Positions 44,080 to 55,710 of a stretch of 64,000 bases of DNA are shown here, one piece after another. The notes under the pieces were generated by a model that was given only the letters and a program-made list of their open reading frames with translations, did not search any database and had not been told where the DNA came from. The DNA comes from Actinokineospora pegani (GTDB lineage: Bacteria > Actinomycetota > Actinomycetes > Mycobacteriales > Pseudonocardiaceae), in NCBI RefSeq assembly GCF_009745975.1, contig NZ_WHOL01000061.1, positions 1-64,000 on the forward strand. The letters are read 5' to 3'. The position numbers and the translations under genes are program-made. Position 1 is the stretch's first letter. Every line of letters begins with the position of its first letter.

Positions 44080-44721
44080 TCAGACCTCGGTCGTGTCGCG
44101 CAGCGTCAGCACCGACACGGTCGACCCGGCGGGCGCCATCGCCCCGAACCGGTTGTGCGACATGTCGATGCCCGCGCGGCTGAGGGTCTGCTCGTGGATC
44201 GGCACCGCCACCCTGGGCGCGACGGCCCGCAGGAACTCGACCGCGTCGCCGAGCTTGAGCCAGGGCGCGCCGGTCGGCAGGCCGAGCACGTCCACGGCGG
44301 CGCCGGGCACGTGGAACGAGTCGCCCGGGTGGTAGAACGCGCCGCCGTCGACGAGGAACCCCAGGTTGGGCGGCACCTCGATCTCCGGGTGGATCTGCGC
44401 GTGCTCGCCGCCGACGGTCTCGACCACCGCCCCGCCCACCTCGAGCCGCTCGCCGACCCCCACGACCGTGCCGGTGACCCCGGACTTGGCCGCCTCGGCC
44501 GCGCTCGCCGCGTCGAACACCACCCGGGCGTGCGGGTTGGCCCGCACCAGCTCGGCCAGCCTGCCGCCGTCGAGGTGGTCGGCGTGCATGTGGGTGACCA
44601 GGACGCCGTCGAGGTCGCGCAGGTCCTCGAACCCGCTGGAGAACGAGCCGGGGTCGACCAGGATCCGCGCGGCGCCGGTTTCCAGCAGGACGCAGGAGTG
44701 CCCGAAGTGCGTGACCTTCAC
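44080..44721 (-). CDS. Metallo-beta-lactamase fold hydrolase
   Basis: The 213-residue protein starts VKVTHFGHSCVLLETGAARI and has the metal motif H44-M-H46-A-D48-H49, then GGEHAQIHPEIEVPPN and FYHPGDSF. It belongs to the UlaG-like/UPF0173 branch; the substrate is unknown. The GTG at 44721 begins seven bases after TACCCT, a leaderless promoter that faces the aldehyde dehydrogenase promoter. Confidence 0.85.
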   Translation of the reverse strand: MKVTHFGHSCVLLETGAARILVDPGSFSSGFEDLRDLDGVLVTHMHADHLDGGRLAELVRANPHARVVFDAASAAEAAKSGVTGTVVGVGERLEVGGAVVETVGGEHAQIHPEIEVPPNLGFLVDGGAFYHPGDSFHVPGAAVDVLGLPTGAPWLKLGDAVEFLRAVAPRVAVPIHEQTLSRAGIDMSHNRFGAMAPAGSTVSVLTLRDTTEV

Positions 44722-44728
44722 GCCGCCC

Positions 44729-44745
44729 AGGGTACGGCGTAGCTT
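44729..44745. promoter_or_regulatory. Interlocked divergent leaderless promoters of MBL and ALDH genes
   Basis: Minus-strand TACCCT (44734-44729) lies seven bases from the MBL GTG. Plus-strand TAGCTT (44740-44745) lies seven bases from the ALDH ATG at 44753. The start codons are 31 bases apart, the same geometry as fur/pabC at 23083. Confidence 0.55.
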
Positions 44746-44752
44746 GGGGTCC

Positions 44753-46234
44753 ATGACGAGCGTGCAGTCGACGACCACCACTTTCGATTCGCTCAACCCG
44801 GCCACCGACGAGGTGGTGGGCACCCACCCGGTGCACACCGCCGAGCAGGTCGGGGCGGCGGTCCGCCGAGCCGAGGCCGCGGCCGCGTGGTGGGCGTCGC
44901 TGGGCTTCGACGGCCGCGCGGAGCGGCTGCAGCGCTGGAAGGGAATCATCACCCGCCGCGCCGCCCAGCTCGCCGACGTGGTGCACGCCGAGACGGGCAA
45001 GCCGCACGCGGACGCGATGATCGAGATCATCTTGGCCATCGACCACACCGCGTGGGCGGCGAAGAACGCGCGCAAGGTCCTGGGCGCCAAGCGCCGCTCG
45101 CCCGGCCTGCTCATGTCGAACCAGGCCGCGTGGGTGGAGTACCAGCCGCTCGGCGTCGTCGGCGTGATCGGCCCGTGGAACTACCCGGTCTTCACCCCGA
45201 TGGGCTCGATCGCCTACGCGCTGGCCGCGGGCAACGCCGTGGTCTTCAAGCCCAGCGAGCACACCCCCGGCGTCGGCCAGTGGCTCGTCGACACCTTCGC
45301 CGACGCGGTGCCCGAGCACCCGGTCTTCCAGCTCGTCACCGGCTTCGGCGAGACCGGCGCGGCGCTGTGCCGCGCGGGCGTCGGCAAGCTGGCGTTCACC
45401 GGCTCCGCGGCCACCGGCCGCAAGATCATGGCCGCCTGCGCCGAGACCCTGACCCCGGTGCTCATCGAGGCGGGCGGCAAGGACGCCATGCTGGTCGACG
45501 CGGACGCCGACGTCGACGCAGCCGCCGACGGCGCGCTGTGGGGCGGCATGTCCAACGCGGGCCAGACCTGCGTCGGCATCGAGCGGGTCTACGTCCACGA
45601 GCAGGTCTACGACAGCTTCGTCACCACCCTGACCGAGAAGGCCAAGGACGTCCGCGCGGGCAGCGACAGCGGGGCCAAGATCGGCCCGATCACCATGCCC
45701 GCCCAGCTCGAGATCATCCGCGGGCACATCGCCGACGCCATCCGCTCCGGCGGCCGGGTCCTGCTGGGCGGCACTGTCGGCGACCGCTACGCCGAGCCCA
45801 CCATCCTGGTGGACGTCCCCGAGTCCTCGGAGGCGGTCCAGGAGGAGACCTTCGGCCCCACCCTGACCATCACCAAGGTCAAGGACATGGACGAGGCCCT
45901 GGACAAGGCCAACGCCTCCAAGTACGCCCTGGGCGGCTCGGTCTTCGCCAAGGCCAAGGGCATGGAACTGGCCCGCAAGCTGCGCGGCGGCATGACCTCG
46001 ATCAACTCGGTCATCTCCTTCGCGGGCGTCCCGTCGCTGCCCTTCGGCGGCGTGGGCGACTCCGGCTTCGGCCGCATCCACGGCCCCGAGGGCCTCCGCG
46101 AGTTCGGGCGCCCCAAGGCCATCACCAGGCAGCGCTTCGCCGCACCGCTGACGCTGACCACCTTCGCCAGGACGGCCAAGGTGGACGCGCAGGTCGCCAA
46201 GCTGATCACCCTGCTGCACGGCAAGCGGCGCTGA
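44753..46234 (+). CDS. Aldehyde dehydrogenase, possibly succinate-semialdehyde type
   Basis: The 493-residue protein has PWNYPVFTPMGSIAYALAAG, the catalytic Glu in IE239AGGKDAM, catalytic Cys in NAGQTC273VGIERV, and GPTLTITKV. It oxidises an aldehyde to the acid with NAD(P). The IEAGGKDAM/GQTCVGIERVYV pattern resembles the SSADH-like/GabD2 branch, but the substrate is not proven. A C-terminal extension of about 35 residues follows the domain. A terminator follows. Confidence 0.9.
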   Translation: MTSVQSTTTTFDSLNPATDEVVGTHPVHTAEQVGAAVRRAEAAAAWWASLGFDGRAERLQRWKGIITRRAAQLADVVHAETGKPHADAMIEIILAIDHTAWAAKNARKVLGAKRRSPGLLMSNQAAWVEYQPLGVVGVIGPWNYPVFTPMGSIAYALAAGNAVVFKPSEHTPGVGQWLVDTFADAVPEHPVFQLVTGFGETGAALCRAGVGKLAFTGSAATGRKIMAACAETLTPVLIEAGGKDAMLVDADADVDAAADGALWGGMSNAGQTCVGIERVYVHEQVYDSFVTTLTEKAKDVRAGSDSGAKIGPITMPAQLEIIRGHIADAIRSGGRVLLGGTVGDRYAEPTILVDVPESSEAVQEETFGPTLTITKVKDMDEALDKANASKYALGGSVFAKAKGMELARKLRGGMTSINSVISFAGVPSLPFGGVGDSGFGRIHGPEGLREFGRPKAITRQRFAAPLTLTTFARTAKVDAQVAKLITLLHGKRR

Positions 46235-46238
46235 GCGC

Positions 46239-46277
46239 GGAGAAGGGCCCGGCGAAGTGCTCGCCGGGCCCTTCTCC
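46239..46277. terminator. Terminator between ALDH and purL
   Basis: Perfect 17-bp arms (46239-46255 and 46261-46277) enclose a 5-nt loop between two convergent genes. Confidence 0.87.
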
Positions 46278-46285
46278 GTCGTCGG

Positions 46286-48592
46286 TCAGCCGAAGAGCTT
46301 CGGCAGGGTGCCTTCCCAGGCCTCGCGCAGCTCGGTCAGCGGGATGACCCCGATGTCCTGGATCTCCAGGGCGTTCGACTCCGGGTCCACCACGCCGGTC
46401 CGCCGGACCGGCAGCCCGCGGACCTTGCACATCTCGGTGAAGCGCAGCTCCTCCGACCGGGGGACGGCCACCAGCACGCGCCCGGCCGACTCGCTGAAGA
46501 GCTGGACGAACGCGTCCTGGTCGGGGTCGAGGAAGACCCGGGCGCCGGTCTGGCCGATCAGGACCGTCTCGACCAGCGTCTGGGCCAGGCCGCCGTCGGA
46601 CAGGTCGTGGGCGGCGGTGACCATGCCGTCGCGGGAGCCCGCGACCAGCACCTGGCCCAGCAGCTTCTCCCGGGCCAGGTCGACCCGCGGCGGGGTGCCG
46701 CCGAGGTGGCCGTGGACCTCGTGCGCCCACTCCGAACCGCCGAACTCGTCGTGCGTGTCGCCGAGCAGGAGCAGGGTCTCGCCCGCCTCGGCGCCGATGC
46801 CGGTCGGGATCCGGCGGCGGACGTCGTCGATGACGCCGAGGACGCCGACGACCGGGGTCGGGTGGATGGCCGTGGTGCCGGTCTGGTTGTAGAAGCTGAC
46901 GTTGCCGCCGGTGACCGGGATGCCCAGCTCCTTGCAGCCCTCGGCCAGGCCGCGCACGGCCTGCTCGAACTGCCACATGACGCCCGGGTCCTCGGGGGAG
47001 CCGAAGTTCAGGCAGTTGGTGACCGCCAGCGGCTCAGCACCCGAGACGGCGACGTTGCGGTACGCCTCGGCCAGCGCCAACTGGGTGCCGGTGTAGGGGT
47101 CCAGCTTCACGAACCGGGCGTTGCAGTCGGTCGCCAGGGCGACGCCGCGGCCGGTCTGCTCGTCCACCCGGATCATGCCGGAGTCCGAGGGCTGGGCCAG
47201 GACGGTGCCGCCCCGGACGTACCGGTCGTACTGCTCGGTGACCCACTTGCGCGAGGCCAGGTTCGGCGACGCGGCCATCCGGAGCACGAGCGCGCGCAGC
47301 TCGTCCGGGGTGGACGGGCGGGGCAGCGCCTCCGGGCCGTTGGCGACCAGCGCGTCCTGGTAGTCGGGCCGGGCGATCGGCCGCTCGTACATCGGGCCCT
47401 CGTGCGCGACGGTGCGCGGCGGCACGTCGACCACGGTCTCGCCGTGCCAGGTGATCACCAGGTGGTCGCCGTCGGTGACCTCGCCGATCTCGGTGGCGAT
47501 GACGTCCCACTTGGCGCACACGCGCATGAAGGCGTCCACGTCGGACGGCTTCACCACCGCGCACATCCGCTCCTGCGACTCGCTGGAGAGGACCTCCGCC
47601 GGGGTCATCCCGGTGGCGCGCAGCGGGACCTTGTCCAGCTCGACGCGCATGCCGCCGTCACCGGCCGAGGCCAGCTCGGACGTCGCGCACGACAGGCCGG
47701 CGCCGCCGAGGTCCTGGATGCCGACCACGATGCCCTCGCGGAACAGCTCGAGGCAGCACTCGATGAGCACCTTCTCGGTGAACGGGTCGCCGACCTGGAC
47801 GGCGGGCAGCTTCTTGCGCGCCGAAGATCCGCTTGCGGGGTCGAGCGTCGATTCAGTGCCGCCCTCGTCGCCGGAGAAAGTAGCGCTGGCCAGCACGGAC
47901 ACGCCGCCGATGCCGTCGAGACCGGTGCGCGCGCCGAAGAGGATGACCTTGTTGCCGGTGCCCGAGGCGTGCGCCAGGTGCAGGTCCTCGGCGCGCATCG
48001 CGCCCACGCACAGCGCGTTGACCAGCGGGTTGCCCTGGTAGGAGGCGTCGAAGACGACCTCGCCGCCGATGTTGGGCAGGCCGAGGCTGTTGCCGTAGCC
48101 GCCGACGCCCGCGACGATGCCGGGCAGCACGCGCTTGGTGTCGGGGTGGTCCGGCGCGCCGAAGCGCAGCGGGTCCATCACCGCGAGCGGGCGGGCGCCC
48201 ATGGCCATGATGTCGCGGACGATGCCGCCGACCCCGGTCGCCGCGCCCTGGTAGGGCTCGACGTAGGACGGGTGGTTGTGCGACTCGAGCTTGAAGGTGA
48301 CCGCCCAGCCGTCGCCGATGTCGACCACACCCGCGTTCTCGCCGATGCCCGCGAGCATCTTGGCCTTCATCTCCGGCGTGGTGTTGGCCGACCAGTGCCG
48401 CCAGTGCACCTTGGACGACTTGTACGAGCAGTGCTCGCTCCACATCACCGAGTACATCGCCAGCTCGGCGTCGGTGGGGCGGCGGCCGAGGATCTCGCGG
48501 ACGCGGGCGTACTCGTCGTCCTTGAGGCCCAGCTCGCGGTAGGGCTGCTCCTGGTCGGGAGTGTTCTTGGCGTTGTCGACCGTGTCGGTCAC
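46286..48592 (-). CDS. purL: Phosphoribosylformylglycinamidine synthase subunit PurL
   Basis: The 768-residue protein is the small-type PurL with [51 protein letters not shown] and [11 protein letters not shown]. With PurQ and PurS it makes FGAM, step four of purine synthesis. Its GTG overlaps the purQ TGA (GTGA). Confidence 0.97.
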   Translation of the reverse strand: MTDTVDNAKNTPDQEQPYRELGLKDDEYARVREILGRRPTDAELAMYSVMWSEHCSYKSSKVHWRHWSANTTPEMKAKMLAGIGENAGVVDIGDGWAVTFKLESHNHPSYVEPYQGAATGVGGIVRDIMAMGARPLAVMDPLRFGAPDHPDTKRVLPGIVAGVGGYGNSLGLPNIGGEVVFDASYQGNPLVNALCVGAMRAEDLHLAHASGTGNKVILFGARTGLDGIGGVSVLASATFSGDEGGTESTLDPASGSSARKKLPAVQVGDPFTEKVLIECCLELFREGIVVGIQDLGGAGLSCATSELASAGDGGMRVELDKVPLRATGMTPAEVLSSESQERMCAVVKPSDVDAFMRVCAKWDVIATEIGEVTDGDHLVITWHGETVVDVPPRTVAHEGPMYERPIARPDYQDALVANGPEALPRPSTPDELRALVLRMAASPNLASRKWVTEQYDRYVRGGTVLAQPSDSGMIRVDEQTGRGVALATDCNARFVKLDPYTGTQLALAEAYRNVAVSGAEPLAVTNCLNFGSPEDPGVMWQFEQAVRGLAEGCKELGIPVTGGNVSFYNQTGTTAIHPTPVVGVLGVIDDVRRRIPTGIGAEAGETLLLLGDTHDEFGGSEWAHEVHGHLGGTPPRVDLAREKLLGQVLVAGSRDGMVTAAHDLSDGGLAQTLVETVLIGQTGARVFLDPDQDAFVQLFSESAGRVLVAVPRSEELRFTEMCKVRGLPVRRTGVVDPESNALEIQDIGVIPLTELREAWEGTLPKLFG

Positions 48593-49260
48593 GCGCTCAC
48601 CACCTGGTCGAGGAGAGACAGGAACATGCCCAGGCCGTCGTCGGACGGGCCGGTGAGCGCGTCGATGGCGTGCTCGGGGTGCGGCATGAGGCCGACGATC
48701 CGGCCGGTCGCGTCGGAGATGCCCGCGATGTGGTTGACGGACCCGTTGGGGTTGCCGCCGACGTAGCGGAACACCACCCGGCCCTCGCCCTCCAGCTCAT
48801 CCACAGTGGACTGGGAGGCGGTGAAGCGGCCGTCCTGGTTCTTCAGCGGAATGATGATCTCCGCGCCCGCGTCGTAGCGCGAGGTCCACGGGGTGGTGTT
48901 GTTCTCCACCTTGAGCCACTGGTCGCGGCAGACGAAGTGCAGCTCCGAGTTGCGCAGCAGCGCGCCCGGCAGCAGCCCGGCCTCGCACAGCACCTGGAAC
49001 CCGTTGCAGATCCCGAGCACCGGCAGGCCCTTGCGGGCGGCGTCGACGACCTCGCCCATGACGGGGGCGAAGCGGGCGATCGCGCCCGCGCGCAGGTAGT
49101 CGCCGTAGGAGAACCCGCCGGGCAGCACCACGGCGTCGACCTGCTTGAGGTCGGCGTCACCGTGCCACAGCGGCACGGCCTCGGCGCCGGACGCGGCGAT
49201 CGCGCGCAGCGTGTCGGAGTCGTCGAGGGTGCCGGGGAAGGTGACCGCCCCGACCCTCAC
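48589..49260 (-). CDS. purQ: Phosphoribosylformylglycinamidine synthase glutaminase PurQ
   Basis: The 223-residue protein is a class I glutamine amidotransferase with the nucleophile in [10 protein letters not shown] and PHPEHAID near the end. It provides ammonia to PurL. The GTG at 49260 overlaps the purS TGA, and its stop overlaps the purL start, so all three subunits are translationally coupled. Confidence 0.96.
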   Translation of the reverse strand: MRVGAVTFPGTLDDSDTLRAIAASGAEAVPLWHGDADLKQVDAVVLPGGFSYGDYLRAGAIARFAPVMGEVVDAARKGLPVLGICNGFQVLCEAGLLPGALLRNSELHFVCRDQWLKVENNTTPWTSRYDAGAEIIIPLKNQDGRFTASQSTVDELEGEGRVVFRYVGGNPNGSVNHIAGISDATGRIVGLMPHPEHAIDALTGPSDDGLGMFLSLLDQVVSA

Positions 49261-49496
49261 GACTGCACCCGCCGGACGACGAAGTCCTCGACAACGGGGT
49301 TGGAGAGGAAGCCCTCGGCGATCTTGTCGAGCGTGGCGTCGTCGACCGAGTCGTCGACCTCCAGCTCGAAGTGCTTCCCCTGGCGGACGTCGGACACCCC
49401 GGTGAACCCCAGCCTGGGCAGCGCGCGCGCGACGGCTTGCCCCTGGGGGTCGAGGATCTCCGGCTTGGGCATGACGTCGACGACGACTCGGGCCAC
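49257..49496 (-). CDS. purS: Phosphoribosylformylglycinamidine synthase subunit PurS
   Basis: The 79-residue protein reads [20 protein letters not shown] with [16 protein letters not shown], the full length of PurS. It bridges PurQ and PurL in the complex. The start is GTG with AGGAG upstream. It heads purSQL. Confidence 0.96.
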   Translation of the reverse strand: MARVVVDVMPKPEILDPQGQAVARALPRLGFTGVSDVRQGKHFELEVDDSVDDATLDKIAEGFLSNPVVEDFVVRRVQS

Positions 49497-49660
49497 GGTC
49501 GGCTGCTCCTGATTTGCGTTCGGCCGGTACTGGCGAAGAGTACCTGACCTGGGCGTTCACCTCCGCACCGCCGCCCACCAGCGGCGCGGCCGCGAGACCG
49601 GGCGTTCGCCTGCCGCGAGATAGCTGGACCGGGGGCGCCCGCGGGGACAGGGTGGGGGAC

Positions 49661-50665
49661 ATGCGAGTTCTGGTTCTGGGTGGCACGCGGTTCGTCGGCC
49701 GGGCGGTCGCGGCGGAGGCGGTGGCGCGCGGGCACGAGGTGCTCTGCGCGGCGCGCGGCCTGGCCGGGCCGGTCCCGGACGGCGCGCGGCTGGTGGTGGT
49801 CGACCGGGACGCCGTCGACGGCCTGGCCCCGCTGGCCGGTCTGGGCCGCTTCGACGCCGTGGTCGACCTCGCGCCGATCTCCTACGACTGGGTGAGCCGG
49901 GCGCTGGCCGCGCTGGCCGACCGGACCGCGCACTGGACGTTCGTCTCCTCGATCAGCGTCTACGCCGACCCGGCGGCGACCCCGGCGGGGGTGGCCGACC
50001 CGCTGCTGCCGCCCCGGGCCGAGCACGGCTCCCGCGACCTGCTCGCCACCGACCCCGACCGCTACGGGTCGATCAAGGTCGCCAGCGAGAACGCCGTGCG
50101 CCGGGCCGCGGGCGAGGACCGGTCGCTGGTCGTCCGCGCCGGGCTGATCACCGGGCCCGGCGACGAGCACGACCGGTTCGGCTACTGGCCCGCGCGGATG
50201 AGCCGGGGCGGGCGGGTCGTGGTCCCTGACTCCGACCAGCCCAGCCAGTTCGTCGACGTGCGCGACCTGGCCCGCTGGATCGTCGACGCGGGCGAGCGCG
50301 GGCTGACCGGCACCCACGACGGCATCGGGCCCGCGACGCCGCTGCGGGACCTGCTCGCCGCCATCTCCGAGGCTGTCAGCGCGGACGTTGACCTGGTGCC
50401 GGTCGCGCCGCGGCGGCTGACCGAACTGGGGGTGGCCGCCTGGTCGGGGCCCCGGTCGCTGCCGCTGTGGCTGCCCGACTCCCACCGGAACATGACCAAC
50501 CGCGACCCCGCGCCCGCCGCGGCGGCGGGCCTGGTCTCCCGGCCGCTGGCCGAGGTGGTGGCGGGCGCGCTGGACCACGAGCGCGCCCTGGGCCTCGACC
50601 GGGAGCGCAAGGCCGGGCTGACCCCGGACCAGGAGCGCGAGGTGCTGGCCGCGCTCGACTCGTAG
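49661..50665 (+). CDS. NAD-dependent epimerase/reductase (extended SDR)
   Basis: The 334-residue protein has [20 protein letters not shown] (Rossmann G-x-x-x-x-G), [13 protein letters not shown] and YGSIKVASE, where Y-x-x-x-K is kept as YGSIK. It resembles mRNA-binding-protein-like or isoflavone reductase-like SDRs of actinobacteria. The substrate is unknown. The ATG is chosen from the Rossmann start; the longer frame is not supported. Confidence 0.82.
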   Translation: MRVLVLGGTRFVGRAVAAEAVARGHEVLCAARGLAGPVPDGARLVVVDRDAVDGLAPLAGLGRFDAVVDLAPISYDWVSRALAALADRTAHWTFVSSISVYADPAATPAGVADPLLPPRAEHGSRDLLATDPDRYGSIKVASENAVRRAAGEDRSLVVRAGLITGPGDEHDRFGYWPARMSRGGRVVVPDSDQPSQFVDVRDLARWIVDAGERGLTGTHDGIGPATPLRDLLAAISEAVSADVDLVPVAPRRLTELGVAAWSGPRSLPLWLPDSHRNMTNRDPAPAAAAGLVSRPLAEVVAGALDHERALGLDRERKAGLTPDQEREVLAALDS

Positions 50666-50753
50666 TCGCCAGGTGGCTGCGCCACCGGGCCAGAGGGGGC
50701 ACTATCGACCGGCCGGCCTGACCTGGCCGGCCCCACCGGCCTTGGAGGCCAGC

Positions 50754-52352
50754 TTGGCAGCGCAGCCGCAGGAGTGGTTCGACTACATCGTCGTCGGGGC
50801 GGGCAGCGCGGGCTGCGTGCTCGCCGCCCGGCTGAGCGAGGACCGGGACGTCTCGGTGCTGCTGCTGGAGGCCGGGGAGCCCGACGACGCGGACGAGATC
50901 CACATTCCGGCGGCGTTCGCCTCGCTGTTCAAGACCCGGTGGGACTGGAACTACGCGACCACCGAGCAGAAGCACATGGGCGGGCGCTCGGCGTACTGGC
51001 CGCGCGGGCGGATGCTCGGCGGCTCGTCGTCGATGAACGCGATGATCTACATCCGGGGCAACCGGGCCGACTACGACGCCTGGCGCGACGACTTCGGCGC
51101 CACCGGCTGGGGCCACGACGACGTGCTGCCCTACTTCGTCAAGGCCGAGGGCAACACCCGCCTGGGCGGCCCGCTGCACGGCTCCGACGGGCCGCTGCGC
51201 GTCGAAGACCGCCGCTTCACCCACGAGCTGACCACGGCCTGGCTCGACGCCGCGGTCGACTCCGGGCTCAAGCGCAACGACGACTTCAACGGCGCCGAGC
51301 AGGATGGGGTCGGCCTGTACCAGGTGACCTGCCGCGGGGGCCGCCGCTGGTCGACCGCCGACGCCTACCTGCGCCCGGCGCTGGCGCGCGCGAACCTCAC
51401 CGTGCGGACCGGGGCGCTGTGCTCCCGCGTCGTGCTCGACGGCTCGCGGGCCGTGGGCGTGGAGTACCTGAGCGGCGGGCGGACCACCACCGTCCGCGCG
51501 GAGCGGGAGGTGCTGCTGTCCGGTGGTGCGATCAACTCCCCGCAGTTGCTCATGCTCTCGGGCATCGGCCCGGCCGAGCACCTGCGCGAACTGGGGATCG
51601 ACGTGGTGGTGCCGCTGCCCGGCGTCGGCGAGAACCTGCACGACCACCCGGCGTCCCCGGTGATCTGGCTGACCAAGGGCACCAGCGACCTGACCGACGC
51701 CCTCACCCCGGCCCGGCTGGCGCAGTGGCAGGCGCTGGGCCGCGGCCCGCTGTCGTCCAACATCGGCGAGGGGGGCGGGTTCATCCACACCCGCGACGGG
51801 CTCGCCGCCCCGGACATGCAGTTCCACATCGCGCCGACGATGTTCTACGACAACGGTCTGCGCGAGGCCCCCGCCCGCGGCTTCACCACCGCCACAACGC
51901 TCGTCGCCCCCGCCAGCCGGGGCACGCTGCGGCTGCGCTCGGCCGACCCGCGCTGGCGGCCGCTGCTCGACCCCGCCTACTACGCCGACCCCGCCGACCT
52001 CGAGGCCCAGGTCGCGGCGACGAAGACGCTCATCGAGATCGGCGAGCACGCCGGGCTGCGCCGCTTCCTGGCCTCGCCGTACCTGCCCGAGCGCCCCGTG
52101 GACGGCCGCGGGCTGACCGACGACGACCTGGCCGAGCACGTGCGCACCTGGACCCAGACGCTCTACCACCCGGTCGGGACCTGCGCGATGGGCTCCGGCG
52201 AGGCCGCCGTCGTCGACCCCGAACTGCGGGTGCGCGGGGTCCAGGGACTGCGCGTCGTGGACGCCTCGGTGTTCCCGGTGATCCCGCGCGGCAACACCAA
52301 CGCGCCGACGGTCATGCTGGCGGAGAAGGGTGCCGACCTGGTCACCGGCTGA
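50754..52352 (+). CDS. GMC-family FAD oxidoreductase, choline dehydrogenase-like
   Basis: The 532-residue protein has the FAD motif YIVVGAGSAGCVLAARLSE, GGSSSMNAMIYIRGN (GMC signature 1), SGGAINSPQLLMLSGIGP (signature 2) and a C-terminal YHPVGTCAMG with NTNAPTVMLAEK. It oxidises an alcohol; choline or a similar polyol alcohol is possible. TTG at 50754 is chosen because GGAGG is five bases upstream. Confidence 0.93.
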   Translation: MAAQPQEWFDYIVVGAGSAGCVLAARLSEDRDVSVLLLEAGEPDDADEIHIPAAFASLFKTRWDWNYATTEQKHMGGRSAYWPRGRMLGGSSSMNAMIYIRGNRADYDAWRDDFGATGWGHDDVLPYFVKAEGNTRLGGPLHGSDGPLRVEDRRFTHELTTAWLDAAVDSGLKRNDDFNGAEQDGVGLYQVTCRGGRRWSTADAYLRPALARANLTVRTGALCSRVVLDGSRAVGVEYLSGGRTTTVRAEREVLLSGGAINSPQLLMLSGIGPAEHLRELGIDVVVPLPGVGENLHDHPASPVIWLTKGTSDLTDALTPARLAQWQALGRGPLSSNIGEGGGFIHTRDGLAAPDMQFHIAPTMFYDNGLREAPARGFTTATTLVAPASRGTLRLRSADPRWRPLLDPAYYADPADLEAQVAATKTLIEIGEHAGLRRFLASPYLPERPVDGRGLTDDDLAEHVRTWTQTLYHPVGTCAMGSGEAAVVDPELRVRGVQGLRVVDASVFPVIPRGNTNAPTVMLAEKGADLVTG

Positions 52353-53142
52353 CTCCACTGTGGCCAAACCGGCGCCCACCGGGTGAAGATGGCGCGCATG
52401 CCGACGCAGACGAACGAAGACGAGCCGAGGCTGACCGCGTGGGAAACCCGCACGGATCTGCCGCTCACCGGCCTGGCCGTGCTGTTCCTGGTCGCCTACG
52501 CCTGGCAGGTGCTGGACGGCGGGGCCACGCCGTGGGTGCGCAGCCTGCTGGAGGTCGTGCTCTGGATCATCTGGGCGGTCTTCGCCGGGGAGTACCTGGT
52601 GCGGCTGACCATGGCCGAGCGCAAGGGCCGGTTCGTCTGGCGGCACCTGTTCGACCTGCTCGCGGTCGCGCTGCCGATGGTGCGCCAGTTGCGCGCACTG
52701 CGGCTGATCACCGTGTTCAAGGTGCTCAACCGCCGCCTCGGCGCGGACTTGCGCGGCAAGGTCGGCGTCTACGTGGCCGGGACGACCGTGCTGGTGGTGT
52801 TCTGCTCGGCGCTGGCCGTGCTGGACGCGGAGCGGACGAGCCCGGACGCCAACATCACCACCTTCGGCGACGCCGTCTGGTGGACCATGGCCACGATCTC
52901 CACCGTCGGCTACGGCGACCGCTACCCGGTGACCACCGAGGGCAGGCTGGTCGCGGTGAGCCTGATGGTCGGCGGGATCGCGCTGCTCGGCGTGGTCACC
53001 GGGGTGATCGCGTCCTGGTTCGTGGAGAAGATGACCGGGATCGAGCAGAACGTCGAGGAGGCGACCCGCGTCGAGATGGAGGCGCTGCGGGCCGAGATCC
53101 GGGAGCTGCGCGCGTCCGTCGCCCCCGAGGACCGCCCTGCGG

Positions 53143-54198
<1,056 letters not shown>

Positions 54199-54340
54199 GA
54201 TCTGATGACACCACACCGGTGGCCCGCCCACGCGGCGCGCGCTCCGGTAGGGGTGGCATAGGTCTCATCGGGGGTCCGTGCAACCTTTGTGCGGGGCACG
54301 TCCGTCCCCCCATCGGAACGAACGAGCGGAGAGCGTCCGC

Positions 54341-54859
54341 GTGGAAGAGCGCGAGGAGCAGGATTTCGCGGAGTACTTCGCCGCGAGGCGGGAAGCCGTG
54401 CGGCGGACCGCCTACATGCTCTGCGGTGACTGGCACCGTGCGGACGACCTGGCGCAGACCGCGTTCGTCGCGCTGCACCGCCGTTGGCGCAAGATCCGGG
54501 ACCGCGGGGCCCTGGACGCCTACGTCCGGCGCAGTGTGGTCCGCGCGATGATCGACGAGACCCGCCGCCCCTGGCGGCGGGAGCGCGGGGTCGACCAGGT
54601 GCCGGAGGTGCCCGCCGCCGACCGGGAGGTCGGCGACGCGGTCGCCACGCGGTCGACGTTGCTCGAGGCGCTGGCGCAGGTGCCGCCCAGGCAACGGGCG
54701 GTGCTCGTGCTGCGGTTCCTGGAGGGGCTCGACGTCGCGGCCACCGCGGCGGCGATGAAGTGCTCCGAGGGGACCGTGAAGAGTCAGACGGCGCGCGGGC
54801 TGACCGCGCTCCGCGAGGTCCTGGGCGACGCCCTCGACGATCTGAGGTCGGCGCCGTGA
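54341..54859 (+). CDS. SigE-family (SACE/ECF41-distinct) ECF sigma factor
   Basis: The 172-residue protein has sigma region 2 (FAEYFAARREAVRRTAYMLCGDWHRADDLAQTAF) and region 4 (LAQVPPRQRAVLVLRFLEGLDVAATAAAMKCSEGTVKSQTARGL), as in the actinobacterial SigE-family ECF sigma factors. The gene after it encodes a membrane protein that is probably its anti-sigma factor. The GTG lies after GGAGAG. Confidence 0.9.
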   Translation: MEEREEQDFAEYFAARREAVRRTAYMLCGDWHRADDLAQTAFVALHRRWRKIRDRGALDAYVRRSVVRAMIDETRRPWRRERGVDQVPEVPAADREVGDAVATRSTLLEALAQVPPRQRAVLVLRFLEGLDVAATAAAMKCSEGTVKSQTARGLTALREVLGDALDDLRSAP

Positions 54860-54887
54860 CCGGCACGACGAGGAGGTGGGGCTAGCG

Positions 54888-55658
54888 ATGGACGAGCGCG
54901 AGCTCTCCGACATGTTCGACGCGGCGGTCCCGGCGGCCCCCCCGGCGTCGTTCGGCGCGGACGACGTGGTGGCCGAGTCGAACCGGCTGACCCGCAAGCG
55001 CAATCGCGTGCTGGCCGGGTCCGCCCTCGGCGTCGTGCTGCTCGCAGGCGCCTCGGTCGTCGGCGTGAGCGTGTGGAGCACGACCCAGTCGAACGACAAC
55101 ACGGTCTCGGTCGCCACCCTGCCCGGCAACGGGAACCAGGAGAACGGGAGCGGACCGGTCCCCGAGCAGCCGGGCGGCAACAGCGGCCCGCGCATCCTCG
55201 AGGGCACGCGGAACTCCCCGACGGGCACGCCTTTGCAGGGGGGCGAACCGTCGGGGGACGCCGGCGCTGATGCCGGCGGCACCCCTGGTGGGTGCGGAAC
55301 GGCGGACCGGGAGCTCGCCAACGCCCTCGCGGGCGGGCTCCCGGCCGCCACTTCCGCCGCGGGCTCGGCGGTGCGCTCCCCGCTGACCTGCCCGAGCGGC
55401 GCCCGCTCGGCCGCCGTGGTCGCGCAGAACGGCCCCAGCCGGGGCCTGCTGTCGATCATGCTGGTCCCGGCGGGCGCCGCCCAGGTCCAGCAGCCCCCGT
55501 GGGACAGCCGCCCGGACGGCACCACCGGCATCGTGCTCAAGACCGCCTCCGGGGCCAGCCTGGTCCTGGCCGAGGAGGGCATGGACGGCTCGGCGGGCCC
55601 CCCACTGGACGACACCGCGCTGCGCGAACTCGCCCAGAAGCTGGCGGCGGGTCTCTGA
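54888..55658 (+). CDS. Probable membrane anti-sigma factor for adjacent ECF sigma
   Basis: The 256-residue protein has a short cytoplasmic domain (1-45; ERELSDMFDAAVPAAPPASFGADDVVAES), one membrane segment (about 46-68), then a Gly/Pro/Asn-rich extracytoplasmic linker and a soluble C-terminal domain. Location 28 bases after the sigma gene and the topology suggest that it holds the sigma factor at the membrane. No canonical zinc-finger anti-sigma motif (HxxxCxxC) is present, so this is inference. Confidence 0.7.
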   Translation: MDERELSDMFDAAVPAAPPASFGADDVVAESNRLTRKRNRVLAGSALGVVLLAGASVVGVSVWSTTQSNDNTVSVATLPGNGNQENGSGPVPEQPGGNSGPRILEGTRNSPTGTPLQGGEPSGDAGADAGGTPGGCGTADRELANALAGGLPAATSAAGSAVRSPLTCPSGARSAAVVAQNGPSRGLLSIMLVPAGAAQVQQPPWDSRPDGTTGIVLKTASGASLVLAEEGMDGSAGPPLDDTALRELAQKLAAGL

Positions 55659-55710
55659 CCCGGTCTGGCAGCATCGCCCCCACCATGCACCCACCACCCA
55701 CCACGGCCAG

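Noticed and set aside
54888-55658. Zinc-binding anti-sigma (ZAS) domain in the sigma-adjacent membrane protein
   Set aside because: The HxxxCxxC motif is missing; the anti-sigma call rests on position and topology only.
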